From Dinochytrium kinnereticum (lineage: Eukaryota; Chytridiomycota; Chytridiomycetes; Chytridiales; Chytridiaceae), in NCBI GenBank assembly GCA_027604005.1, contig JADGJT010000249.1, positions 1 to 34,935 on the forward strand: a stretch of 34,935 nt of DNA. The letters are read 5' to 3'. Shown here in pieces: positions 8,981 to 20,399 of the stretch. The notes beneath the pieces were generated by a model. The model had not been told where the DNA came from. It did no database searches and worked only from the letters and a program-made list of their open reading frames with translations. Every line of letters starts with the position of its first letter. Positions within the stretch are counted from its first letter, which is position 1. The position numbers and the translations under genes are program-made.

Positions 8981-11900
8981 ATGAACTTTGGGAAGAAGGA
9001 CGATGAGAGCGGTAGGACCTCTCTGCATTCGAGATTGATCCGCCAGCGCTGCGAGCATCCATGCTGATTCTCCCTTCAGATGCGGGGCTCTTCTACCATC
9101 TTGACAAGAGCACAGTCCTCCAGGAAGCGAGGGCTTTCAACGAATCTCCCATCAACCCGAGAAAGTGCCGTGTGATCATCACGCGAATCGTCTACCTTTT
9201 GTACCAGGGCGAGACCTTCTCGACAAAGGAGGCGACGGAAACTTTCTTCTCTGTCACAAAGCTCTTTCAAAATAGTGATGTGGGTGCTGCAGGAAAAACT
9301 AGAGGGGTTGCTAACAGGACCAGATCCCCTTGCGCCAGATTGTTTACCTCGTCATCAAGGAGCTTGCAAATGTTGCCGAGGATGTCATCATGGTTACTTC
9401 GAGTTTAACAAAGGACATGAACGCGAAGTCGGATGTTGTCTACAGGGCGAATGCTATTCGGGCTCTCTGCAAGATCACTGAGGTAAATTTTGTCTTGGTG
9501 AGAGCCTCTGACCATGGTTGCAGAGCTCCATGTTGGCGGCAATCGAGCGTTTCTTGAAGCAGGCTATTGTGGACAAGAACCCTAGTGTTGCTAGTGCCGC
9601 TCTTGTTTCATCACACCATATCTTCAACTCCAATAAGGAGGTGGTCCGCCGATGGGCCAACGAAGTTCAGGAGGCAATCAATTCAAAGGGTGTGATTACG
9701 CAATACCACGCCTTGGGACTTTTATATCAGATAAGGCAACATGATCGTATGGCCGTGATCAAGCTGGTTCAGAACTACTCTAGGGGAACGTTGAGGTCCA
9801 ACTACGCTTATTGCATGCTCATCAGATACGCGGCCAAGATTATGGATGAAGAGGACAAGTGAGCATTTGGATAATACCTGAAAGCCCTAACTATTTGCAG
9901 CCGATCTTTGTACGAGGCGTTGGAAAGCTGGCTTCGCCACCGCAACGACATGGTTGTTTACGAGGCGGCTAGGGCCATCTGCAATTTGAAAAATGTGACT
10001 AGCAAGGAAGTGTTCCCTGCTGTTTCAGGTAAGATACAGAGCACTACGTATCATCTAAATTCCTTCCAGCTCTCCAATTGATGCTCGGTAACCACAAGCC
10101 GACCCTCCGATTTGCCGCCATTCGAACTCTGAATAAGCTCGCCATGACCCACCCGGCAGCGGTTGCGCCTTGCAACTTAGACATGGAAAACTTGATTACC
10201 GACCCGAATCGCAGCATCGCGACCTTTGCAATCACTACTTTGTTGAAGGTACTTGAAGTATCTACACCTTACGCTTACTGTTTAGACCGGAAATGAAGCT
10301 AGTGTAGACCGATTAATGAAGCAGATAACGGGCTTTATGAGCGAAATCTCGGATGAATTTAAGATCATCGTCATTGACGCTATTCGGTCGCTTTGCTTGA
10401 AGTTCCCCGCAAAGCAGTCTTTGATGATCAGCTTCCTCTCCAATGTTTTGCGTGATGAAGGTGGATATGAGTATAAGCGCGCTGTTGTGGAGGCAATTTT
10501 TGATATTATTTACCACATTCCGGAGTCAAAGGAGTTTGGTAAGAGTTTTTTTTCTTTGTCATAGAATTCACACAAAAAGCACTATCCCACTTGTGCGAGT
10601 TTATCGAGGATTGCGAGTTCACAAAGCTTGCTGTTCGCATTCTGTATCTTCTTGGAACTGAGGGTCCGAAAACATCTACTCCATCAAAGTACATTCGTTA
10701 CATTTACAACCGGATTATTTTGGAGAATGCAACTGTGAAGGCCGCTGCTGTTACTGCTATGGCTCGATTTGCTATTGAGATTGAAAGCCTTCGCGACCGT
10801 ATCACTGTGCTTCTGACTCGGTGAGACTTCAGCGGATCTAGCTTATTTTATTTTTTCTCGTAACAAATACTAACCAATGAATTTGTTTCCTTTAGGGCCT
10901 TGGATGATAACGACGATGAAGTTCGTGACCGAGCCGCTATGTACTTGCGTATCCTGTCAAACGGCGACTCTTGCAAAAAGTTCTCTGCTCATGGTTAGCT
11001 TTCATAAATCTCAGGCGATTGATTTGCTAACGAATTCTTAGTCGAGTCTTTTGCGTGGGGATCTTTGGAAGTAAGCCTTACAAACTACCTGAGCAACCCG
11101 GTTGCTCATTCAGCACCTTTCGACATTCGAAACATCCCGACGGTTTCGAAGGCTGAGGAGGAAGCCGAAAAGCAGAGTACGTTAGAAACTATTTAACTTG
11201 TTTCCGATAGCCGATTTACTCTGTGTTCCGTTTCTAGGGAAGAAGACTGCTCTTCAGGATTCAATCTCCCCGTCGTCGAAGGGCCCAAGTGTCCCTGTGG
11301 CCTCTACTCCTTCTCAAAAGCAGTCCTCCGACAACCAGTTTGCGCAGGCATTGGAAAAGATTCCTCAGTTGGCCGTTCTTGGTGTTCCTTTCAAGTCGTC
11401 GAAGCCTGTTGATCTCACCGAGCCTGAGACTGAATATGTTATCTCTGCCATCAAGCATGTGTTTCCCAAGCACCTGGTTGTTCAGGTATGATAGACCCTC
11501 TTTACGCTTTGACTTACACTTCGTGATGACAGTTCTTGTGCAAAAACACTATGAACAACTCGCTTGTTGAGAATGCCAAAATTGATATGACGATTGAGGA
11601 TTCGGACAGCGATGCCATGACTCAGTTAAAACATGAGTTCTCTATTCCTTGCCCACGATTGGCATATGATGTCCCTGGATCGATTTTTGTGGTTTTCAGG
11701 AGAGCAGAGGGGACCTTCCCCACAGGTAAGGACATCATATTTACAGCGAAGTAGTCTGACAACCATTTAGCGACCTTCTCAAATAGCTTTAAATTTATTA
11801 TTAAGGACTGCGATCCTGCTACTGGGGAGCCCGACGATGAGGGCTACGATGACGAATACTTGGTATGGACTTTTTGTTTCAACGTGATTCTGACTTGTCT

Positions 11901-12328
11901 CGCAGGCTGAAGATCTGGACCTCTTGATCGCTGACTATATGCTGCCGACCTTTGTTGCGGATTTCACGAAGGCGTGGGAGGAATTCCCCAATGAAGTCGT
12001 TGAGACTTACTCTCTTACGGCTGTGTCATCTGTGAAGGGTAAGAACTATGCCATAATGTTCGTCTTCTAAATATTCATTTTCTCTTGCTCAGCTGCCACG
12101 GCGCAAGTTGTCGATGTCTTAGGCATGATGCCCCTGGACAACACGGAGAATGTCCGTGACCGTGCTACGACTCACTCTGTCCATCTGTCTGGAACGTTCT
12201 CGGGTGGTGTGCCTGTTGTTGTTAGGTGTCGTATGGCCTTTGAGCCTGGATCTGGGGTTACCATGGAGCTTGCGGTGCGATCAGGCAACCCAGAAGTCAG
12301 CGAGCTGGTTGCCAACGCCATCTCATAA
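8981..12328 (+). CDS. SEC21: Coatomer subunit gamma (COPI)
   Basis: Fifteen exons: 8981-9011, 9080-9279, 9324-9482, 9524-9858, 9901-10028, 10070-10248, 10286-10538, 10580-10820, 10896-10993, 11042-11176, 11238-11485, 11533-11725, 11771-11862, 11906-12038 and 12093-12328. They join in frame to about 886 aa, near the usual length. Gamma-COP is a large subunit of the COPI coat for Golgi-to-ER vesicles. It follows the family throughout: [65 protein letters not shown] and [17 protein letters not shown] in the HEAT-repeat trunk, then a Ser/Pro hinge and the appendage with [17 protein letters not shown]. Exon 8 could instead begin at 10565, adding five in-frame residues; the shorter form aligns better with the human protein. 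Introns are about 35-75 nt, often with a CTAAC or CTGAC branch site. Confidence 0.96.
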
Positions 12329-12395
12329 TAAGTGTTTGTTTGCCTTTTAGCTTTAGAGAAACAGTTTGTTATGGAATTTTTTTTTCAAAGTCCAA

Positions 12396-13986
12396 ATGAA
12401 TCAACAACGTATTGATGACATTGTGCATGGGTTAAAACAAATCTGTGGCTCAAACGAAACTGATGTCGCTGCCTCTGTCAATAAATTACGGCAGCTGATA
12501 GTTGACGAGCATATGTACCTTTTTACGAGGGCATTATTGTTGCGCTTGCAAGAGGAGTCGTATGCTGGGAAAAGAACAGGCTCAATCTTGGCGCGGATAT
12601 CCCAAGAGCTTGAGCGATTGTTCTCTGCTCAATCAAAGTAGTCACCTTACCTTCACTGTCCTGATGTTTAATCATGATCAAGCCCTTTTGATGAAGCCAT
12701 TCGATTTGTTGGGAAGCCCCCAACAGAGCTGATATTAGCCATCACCAGAATATGTTCAGGAACTATACAGGCTTCGGACATACAAAAGGTTGGAACTTTC
12801 GCAATATTGACGGATGTGGTGACTCATTGGGTATAGCTTTATGTGTTTTATTCGGAGAGTAACCCGCCATCTGTGGAGTATTTGAGGGATCCGAGATTCT
12901 TTGGTAATTATTTCTTTTTAAATGAAGCTAACAGTGAAGACTCTCTCCTCAATGATGTTTTCGGTGTAAGCGCTCAGCCGACGATGACGGATCAGAAGAT
13001 TTGGCTGTTGGCGTATGCATCTTGTTCGCAAGATACCGACGGTGGCGAGGTTTTTTTGGGTTTCCTTATTCTGTTTAACTTGTTCCAGTCCTCTAAAAGT
13101 AAAATGGAAGCCGCAACACAATCCCTTCAATTCATTCGCTCTGTTATATCGAGATTCACCCCAACAACGGACATGAGTGACATTTTTATTGGTTTGGTAG
13201 AGGCGACAAGGTAATTTATTTATGAAACCATTATAGAGCATTTATTTTGGCTTCAGAATTCCTATAGCATCACAAGCTTTGCTTTTGTGGATAAGGAAGG
13301 CCATCAGCGATCCATCCTTTTACGAGTCGAATGCCGTGACGTTGTCCAGTGACCTTCCCTTTCTTTTTGAGCTGTTGGATGAGGTGAAGCTTTGCCATAT
13401 GCTTAGCATGCTGATGTAATGTAGATTGCCATTCAAAATCCTTTACAGCGGGAACTGGTAGTCGCTGTCTTGATTGAGAATTTGGATAGAGCATTCGATA
13501 CCGTGTCTCCGTTACATGCGGTTGGTGTCATCTCATTCATCGTTCATTCTAATGTGCGGAAAGGTTGAAATCAAAAAGAGATATGTGGATCGGTTGGTTT
13601 TTCTGGTGAAGCTGGGATATGTTGTCCCTATTTTCACAAAGATTGATAATGATGAAAAGTTGGATGAAACTTTGACGATATATTTCTTGAACGAGGTTTC
13701 ATCGCCCTTTACATCACACTTACCCTAATCGTTTGTTTGTTTTCAGACACTATCAATGGCTATCCCTCCCTTTGACCCGGCAATAATTTCAAAAGTACTC
13801 TCTTTGCTAAGCAAAGTGAAGACAGGGATGAATACAGAATCAATCTCGGAATTTATTGGTTTGTTTCTACGCATACTCCCCGAAATCCTTATCCAAGGCA
13901 TAGCGCATGTTGATTCATTAGGGCAATCGATACAGAATAGTGACTTAGAAAATCTTAACGTTATCAAGGAAAGACTGGCGGAGTAG
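12396..13986 (+). CDS. NELF-C/D (TH1) homologue, short form
   Basis: Nine exons join exactly in frame to 413 aa: 12396-12637, 12683-12788, 12837-12903, 12940-13049, 13089-13210, 13257-13383, 13425-13520, 13564-13695 and 13747-13986. NELF pauses RNA polymerase II near promoters in animals; the C/D subunit pairs with NELF-A. The protein tracks human NELFCD in order: EHMYLFTRALLLRL, FYSESNPPSVEYLRDPRF (human ..DPPPVELIRVPAF), QKIWLLAYAS, TRIPIASQALLLWIRKAISDP, FELLDE, VEIKKRYVDRLVFLVKLGYV (human LELKKTLLDRMVHLLSRGYV), then MAIPPFDP and SISEFI. It begins at the position of about residue 185-200 of the human protein. Only 67 nt separate it from the coatomer stop, so no room exists for the missing N terminus. 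Assignment is from recalled sequence, not a search. Confidence 0.87.
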
Positions 13987-14054
13987 AGTAGGACACGATT
14001 TCAGAGCAGCTTAATCGGCTTTTTTTTGACGAGGAGGGGCTTTTTTTTTTGATA

Positions 14055-16447
14055 TCATGGGAAAGACCATCTGAAAATTGCTCCATCCGCGCTAACGGAG
14101 ACAACGTGGCGTTGGTCGGGTGAAATCTTGACCTTCATAATGTCTGTAGAGTGGCCAATACCTATAAACGCGACATCCCCCTCCTCGTATCTGTACATCT
14201 GAAATCAATCATTAGATTGATGTCACCACGATTATTGGGTTTTCCTGTCCTTAAAACCCGGAAAAAGTTGAATAAATACCTTTACTAATTTATCGCTGCC
14301 TCCAATAACAAAGTATCGCCCATTGCTTGTGATGTCCAAGCCGTTAATGGTATCGGACTGAGAAGCTTCTAGCTCACGGATGAGAGATCCGTCAAAGGCC
14401 TCCCAGTAGGCGACCTTTGAAAATAGTAAGAAAGATGTTACATCTTTTTGGTTTTTTTTTGTCTATACAATGTACCTTCCTGTCTGTCCCACTGGTCAAG
14501 AGCTGACTCTCATCGGGGTAGTAGCAGACTGCCTTAAAAAAGGAAGGGGCAAAAAGAACTTGGTTCCGAACGTAACGAGTCAAGTCCCAGATAACACAAG
14601 ATCCATCAGAACTTGATGAGACACATTCCAAATTGTTCTTTCTAATTTTGATACATGTGACGGTTCCTTTGGTATGTGTAAGCATTACATACCATTGTCC
14701 AGATTTTTAAAATTACCTTTATGCTCTTTCATAGCATCTTCCAGAACCTGAACGTGCCTTGAAACCTTCCAAACTCTTACCTGCCCATCTTAAAACGTCA
14801 GATATTTTATTGTGGTTGACTTCGAAGTACCTTCTCCTCCTGAAACTATACGGAAGTCCCCTCTTTGGTTAAAAGGATCAGTCACCGCAAGTGCGGTAAC
14901 ACCTCTTTTATGCGCGTCATTAATCTCATACTGCAAGCGTCCACTTTGAGGACCAAAGGCTCGGATTTTACCATCGTTCCAGCCTTATTTTTTTTTTACG
15001 GATAGTTAGCATTTCCTAAAATAAAATAAAATTAAGCTCACCGCTCACAAGACTTGACCCATCTTTCTTGAATGTGATGCACTTGCATTCAAGATTAGGA
15101 ACGGAGATACGAAGGAGCTCGGAACATGAGTTTGCGTTCCAGACTCTGATATCAGCATCCGAGGCAGTAGCGAACACGTCAGATGAATCTCTATGAAATA
15201 ATTAATGACATGTATGAGCTTTGTTGTTATTACTGAGGGAAGCATATGTCGTTTATAGGTGCGTAGTGGCAAGTAGATTTAAGGGTGGCGGTAAAATCAT
15301 CCATTCCGATGTAATAGATATTCGAGTAGGAGGTACCAGCAAAAACATGACCCTTGTTGTCGAAAGAAAGGGAGGTGACACTTCCACTCACTTTGACTGA
15401 CCTTTGTTTCATTAAAATGTTAGTAAAGCTCGTTGAATGTTTCTCAAATGACCCACTTGACGATGTTGAGTTTGGGTAGCTTTAAGGCCGCAATAGTTCC
15501 GTCCCCGCATCCAGCAATCACCAGATCATTTCCGGGGGACAGAGCGACTGATAAAATGCCCATGCTAAACAAATCCTGATTTGAAATTAGCACACTTGAT
15601 CATTTGCAATAAAACCAATACCTTCTCTTTGGGAGGACCAGAGTGCTTAAATAGCTTCGTCCGGAGGTTGACCTGAAGAAGGTCTCCAGTGGTTGTCCCG
15701 CAGTACATAAATTCATCATCACTGTCAACAGTGATGCATTTCACAATCCTTTTGATCTGGCCTGTTTGGCAGTCAGTAGCGCGAACCTTTCTTTGCACCG
15801 CGTTCAATTCCCAAACACGAAGAGTCGAATGTCCGCCGGTAACAAAAACATTGTCGTCCTTGTTCAAGTATGCGAGCGAAAGGGTGACTCCAGACGAATC
15901 CTTTGACGCAGGTGATCCGCAGATAGCCGCACCTTTCTCCAGGTCCCAAACTATCACAGAGTTATCGTCCTCAGCTCCCAGCGAAGCCAGGTACTTGTCG
16001 TTCGGAGAGAAAGCAAGGGCCTGCACCTTCACTTTGTGCAGAGTAAGACGTCTAACGAGTTGTCGCTTCTCAAAGTCCCAGATGATGATATCCGCCTGAA
16101 CTCCTGTTAGATTTCCAAATCAGGAAGTCTTCTCACCTGGAATCCCATGTGGGTAACCTGCCCACTAGCAATATACTTTCCAGTTCTAGAAACAGCCAGG
16201 CAGCTGACTACATTGGTGTGGCCCTGGAGGAACTCCTGGCAGTTTTGTTTTCTGGTGTCGTGGATAACAACGGTCGAGCCCAGCGAGTAGACAATGTGAA
16301 TTCCATTGGGATGTTTGATCAGCCCTTGATGAACACTCCCTGGCAGAGTAACAGTGTGAGAAGGGTGGGAATGGATGATAAGTGCGCACCTCCAAAGCCA
16401 ATGATGCTCTCCAGCTGCAGGTTCTTGAAGTCGAGCGACGAGGCCAT
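14055..16447 (-). CDS. CFAP52: Cilia- and flagella-associated protein 52 (WDR16)
   Basis: Eleven minus-strand exons: 16447-16390, 16339-16137, 16095-15622, 15575-15457, 15401-15234, 15190-15042, 14983-14831, 14788-14717, 14666-14476, 14414-14280 and 14198-14055. They sum to 621 aa, against 620 in human as I recall. CFAP52 is a double WD40-propeller protein of motile-cilium doublet microtubules. Landmarks match the animal protein: GHTNVVSCLAVSRTGKYIAS, GQVTHMGF, DIIIWDFEKR, LAFSPNDKYLASLG, AICGSPAS, TDCQTGQIKRIV, GTTTGDLLQVN, ELLRISVPN, SGWNDGKIRAF, KEHKGTV and VSVSADGAIFRW. No repeat is missing. The gene ends tail-to-tail with NELF-C/D, 68 nt apart, and starts 74 nt after the SEN2 stop. Its presence indicates a flagellated life stage. 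Confidence 0.95.
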
Positions 16448-16521
16448 GGTTGTCCTTGTCAAAAGTCAAAACACAGACAAATCCACCCAAACCAAAATTT
16501 TCAGATTTAATTTTTTTATTT

Positions 16522-17404
16522 TTAACGTTCACGTTGAGGCATCCAGCGCTTAAACCCAACCTGCTGAACGCCCCATGACGCTGGCTGCCCGCTGCTGCTC
16601 CCTGTGTACAGTCGCTGCGCTGGTGCTCGCTTCACGATGCAGAGAACGCAGTCCTGTAAGTTGCGTGTGTGTTGGATGGATGGATGGGTTAGCTCTGTGA
16701 TGGAGTCTAGAACACGATTATCACCTTGAGGACTTTGGAGGAGAGTCGATGAAGATTCAGCACGCTCTCCCAGCTCATCCCTTTTGTAGCGTCTTCTTCC
16801 TTGACCACTACCGCATATCTTTACGATTTTCGTTAATACACTCATTCATTCGCATGAGCTTACGATGAATGAAATAGTTCTGGGCTTCCCTTGTACAAAA
16901 CTAAACAATGTTATCCCAAAGCAAAAGCAACAAGAATAAAAACATGCACAACGCACCAAAGTCTGCACCAAATTTCATCCCGTCTTTGACGACCCATCCC
17001 AAAGACTTGTAGTAACAGTATGCCGCAAATCTTATTGCCAGGTCCTCATTTGTAAAGTATTTCTCCAATTCCAGCTTCACGGTCTTTAAAGACAGAGCAT
17101 TCTACAAGTGAGATCAGAGACCGTCATTTGAGCTGGAAGCTACCCCATTTATATCCCGAACTGTGATTATCTTGAGTATCTGGCATAAGTAAAGAGTCTC
17201 CTCAGCCGAAAATACAAGTTCGCCACTCAAATCTTGTCAAAATGAGTTCTACATATGAACAGACCAGAACTCACTAATAATTGAATGGATTAGTTTTCCT
17301 TCTCATTCGTCATACCTCTCAAAAAAGCCATGCTCGGCCAGCATTGGGCCTAATGACTCTTCTGCGTGAATGCATCCATCTCGTAATGTCGCAAAAGCAC
17401 TCAT
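16522..17404 (-). CDS. SEN2: tRNA-splicing endonuclease catalytic subunit Sen2, short form
   Basis: Exons 17404-17316, 17225-17144, 17101-16957, 16900-16864, 16818-16725 and 16653-16522 give 192 aa. Sen2 cuts the 5' splice site of intron-containing tRNA precursors. The catalytic domain follows the family: ETLYLCQILKIITVRDI, then RFAAYCYYKSLGWVVKDGMK, FGADFVLYKGSPELFHSSYA, MSWESVLNLHRLSSKVLK and the end motif FKRWMPQRER, like the human SRWVSSRER. The catalytic triad appears intact as Tyr108, His116 and Lys149. The first exon contains EESLGPMLAEHG. The protein is much shorter than yeast or human Sen2 because most of the N-terminal half is absent. Only 201 nt lie between this start and the next gene, so missing exons would have to fit there. 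The first intron (88 nt) was placed by phase; a different split is possible. Confidence 0.85.
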
Positions 17405-17413
17405 CGTTTTTTG

Positions 17414-17434
17414 TTTTTTTTTTTTTTTTTTTTT
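17414..17434. repeat. Poly-T/poly-A tract (21 nt)
   Basis: Twenty-one consecutive T on the plus strand (A on the SEN2 coding strand), ending 10 nt upstream of the proposed SEN2 start codon. Confidence 0.9.
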
Positions 17435-17605
17435 GCTGTGTTATTTTCTGGTGTTTTTCTATTCCAAATCCCCCCAGTACGAGCAGTAAGTATCGGGACA
17501 AACAAATTGCGAAGAAAACATGTCAAAGACCCAAATTCGTGCATGGTAATTATTTATTGCTTCATTTTGAAAAAAAAAAGTTGAGCCGATTGATTGACAT
17601 GTGAG

Positions 17606-20355
17606 TTAAAGTCCGTTCGCTTGTTTGAACGAGTCCCATGCTTTGTTCAAAACGCTAAAAACGTTGTTTGCAATCATCCGCTGCTCTACCGTAGTTTCAG
17701 GTTTAAGCTTAAAATAAAGAAACATACATTAGTTTTAGACAATGGATATCAAAAACTAACCTTATCTGGATGAACTTTGGCAATGGCTTTCATATACTTG
17801 ATCTTGACTTGCTGAGGTGTGATCAATTCAGAAAGGTTGATCGAGACCCAGTTTGATTCCTTCCAGAGAATGGTGTCCAAAGACGAAAGCAGCGCTCTAA
17901 TGTTGTTGTCTTTGCCATTCTTCCAAGCATTGATCTATATTGCATCAGCATAATAAACACAAATTCTGTTTACCTTGTCATCTACACTGTCTTTCAAAGA
18001 AAATTTCAACGCTTCTTCCCTTTCCAGCTTATCATTCTTCTCCCTCAATTCCTCAACCATTTTCCCTGAAGGTACCTCCAAAGATTGGCTTAAGAGTTGT
18101 TAGAAACGACCACGATAAGAGCTAAAGAAAGGACGAAAAGATAACCCAAACCAATGCAAATGAGGCGAAAAGACTCACAAATCTGCCAGAGGGTTTACAG
18201 GTTTTTTCGGAGGAGGGGGTTGCTTTTTGGCAACACTTTGGAAGGGAGCGCCGCTTTCAATCTTCACAGACTCGCCCTTATCTGCCGAAAGAGCTTTCTT
18301 TACACGGGCAAGACCCTGGCTTACACCCTTAACAGAGGAATCCTTCGCAAGAATGACTTCATAGTCGTTCTTGGCGAGGTCCCATTTCTCTTTTGCCTCA
18401 TAAGCAGTCGCACGGCGTAAAAGACTCTTTAAGTCGTCCTGGTTGAGAGCTTGAACCTCATTACAGTCACTAATAACGCCATTATGCTCCCCAATCTTCA
18501 GACGGGCAGCCGCTCGGTTATTTAATATTGGAATCCGACCCCAATCGCCTTCAGAGAGCTGAGATAGAGCCTCGGAGTAAAGAGCCTCCGCCTCAGCGAA
18601 TTGACCATTTTTGAACTTCTCGTTCCCCTTTTCCCTATAGCCTTCAGCTATCCGGAGCTGTTCAGGGGACGCCAATGACACCGGTTGGGGCTTGGGGGGC
18701 TGCGTGGAGACCTTAGCAGGCTCGGAGGACGAATCCCACTGCATCTGAGGGAATCCGGATTGAGCTTGCGAAGTAAATTGAATCTCGGGCTCCTTCGCAT
18801 CCCATCCTGAATGATGAGCAACGGGATCAACAAACTGTGGAGTCTTTCGGGCGGGTCGTCGGAGATTCTCCTCGTCTGAGGAGGAATCGGTCTCATACTT
18901 TTGGTAAGTCTTTTCCTTGTCTGAATCGTTATCATCCTCCCAGCGATCTTTCCAAAAGCCCGCATCATTTCCTCCACCTCTTTGAGGAGGAAAGGAAGAG
19001 CTCGCACTAGGACCCCTTGAATCAGAAGGGTTGCTATTGTAATTCTCGACGTGCTCTGCAAGCTTTTCCGAAGCCTTCGAGTAAGCCTCGCTGAGTTTCT
19101 TTTTCGAAAACTCGAAAACCGATTTGGCATTCGAGAAGACAGACTTTCCAATAATACTGGCGGTGTTTGCAACCTGAGACTGCATGGGGCCATTAGGATC
19201 TCCACGCGCCGACATTGGACCGAGACTAGAAGCCGAGGGCCGTCTGTTGCTGGGGGGATTCGTGGCCTCACGGTTACGAATCAATAAATCAATAGCCATA
19301 TCCACATTATTGTTAGAAGCCTCCAGAGCAATCGCAGCGCTTTGCTTGTCAAAGCCCATGTCTTGAATTTGGGCGATCAAATCGTCCATTGTTCCTCTTC
19401 GGCTGCCATGACGTTGGGGTTCCCTATCGGAATAATCGTCATCGCTAGAGTCCATGTAGCGAGTCGGGCTTGATTTAAAGGTTTGCCGAGCAGACACCGG
19501 CGGTTCTTGAGGGGTTTGAAGCTTGGTTTCACGGTTGAATGACGAGGCCGGAAGGCTTTCCACTTTTGGCTGAGGAGATTGCGACGGCGGTTGAGGCTGT
19601 GGCGGTGGTTGAGGTTTTGATTCAAAAATGGAGAAGTCAAAGGGATCTGGCTCGCTTGTCGATGGTTGGGGTATCGGCGGAGTTGGCATGGCCGGGACAG
19701 ACGGTTTTGGCTTTTCCTTTGCAAGATAATCCAAATCCCAGATATCATTGGAGGATTGCGTACCGGCAATGGGAATGCTGGATGGCTGTTGTTTGTTTGA
19801 TCCCAGCAAATCGTCGAAGGGATTGCGATTAGCGCTGCCCCCGAACTGCGTCCCACCCAATTGGCCACTCGATACAGGTATATTTGTCCCCAAAGGCAAA
19901 ACTCCTTGCGGTCTCATGGCAAACGAGTTTGGGGACAATGTACGAGGCGGTGTTTGAGATGGAGGAGCCCATGCACCCAACGGTTTCTGCGCAAGAGTCT
20001 GTGAGAGGGGCTGAGCTTGTGCCATCTTGCGCTGCTGTTCCAATGACATTGACGCCAAACTAGGCTTACTGGAGTTCCCAAAGTTTACGAGACCTCCAAA
20101 CGCATCATTGGGGTCTGTCTTGAGAGCTGACGGCGACACGGGTCGGGTTCCAGGACCAGATCTGGCAGCATTCAGGGGAGAGCTGCTGTAGCTCGAGTGT
20201 GAAGGAACTGGCGATCCGCGGGACGGAGTGTTGGGGTTTGATGCCTTGGGTATCATTGGACTGACGCCGTAAAACGATGCATCGCTGGCGCTGCTGCCTC
20301 GCGCGGCCTGAGGGGGAATCATGTTGGGTTGATAAAAGGTGCCATTCGCATTCAT
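17606..20355 (-). CDS. SWA2: Auxilin-like clathrin uncoating co-chaperone (Swa2 type)
   Basis: Exons 20355-18179, 18088-17974, 17934-17761 and 17707-17606 join to 855 aa. The protein stimulates Hsp70 to strip clathrin from vesicles. The first 320 residues are Pro/Ser/Gln-rich and disordered, with clathrin/adaptor-type motifs such as NPFDDLLG and DPFDFSIF. A UBA domain follows at about 322-362 (MDDLIAQIQDMGFDKQSAA). A three-motif TPR domain lies at about 565-685 (GYREKGNEKFKNGQFAEAEA). A C-terminal J domain lies at about 765-855, with the HPDK motif and the helix FSVLNKAWDSF. This UBA-TPR-J order is that of yeast Swa2, not of animal auxilins, which carry a PTEN-like domain. The start is the first ATG of the long frame. 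The mL43 stop lies 44 nt upstream on the same strand. Confidence 0.93.
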
Positions 20356-20399
20356 CTTTCTCAAAGCCAATCAATTTTTATTAAGCAGCTCTACAGCGG

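Noticed and set aside
19377..19868. Long open frames overlapping the auxilin-like gene in other frames, for example 19377-19868 minus
   Set aside because: They lie wholly inside the confidently identified UBA-TPR-J coding frame and have no family features.
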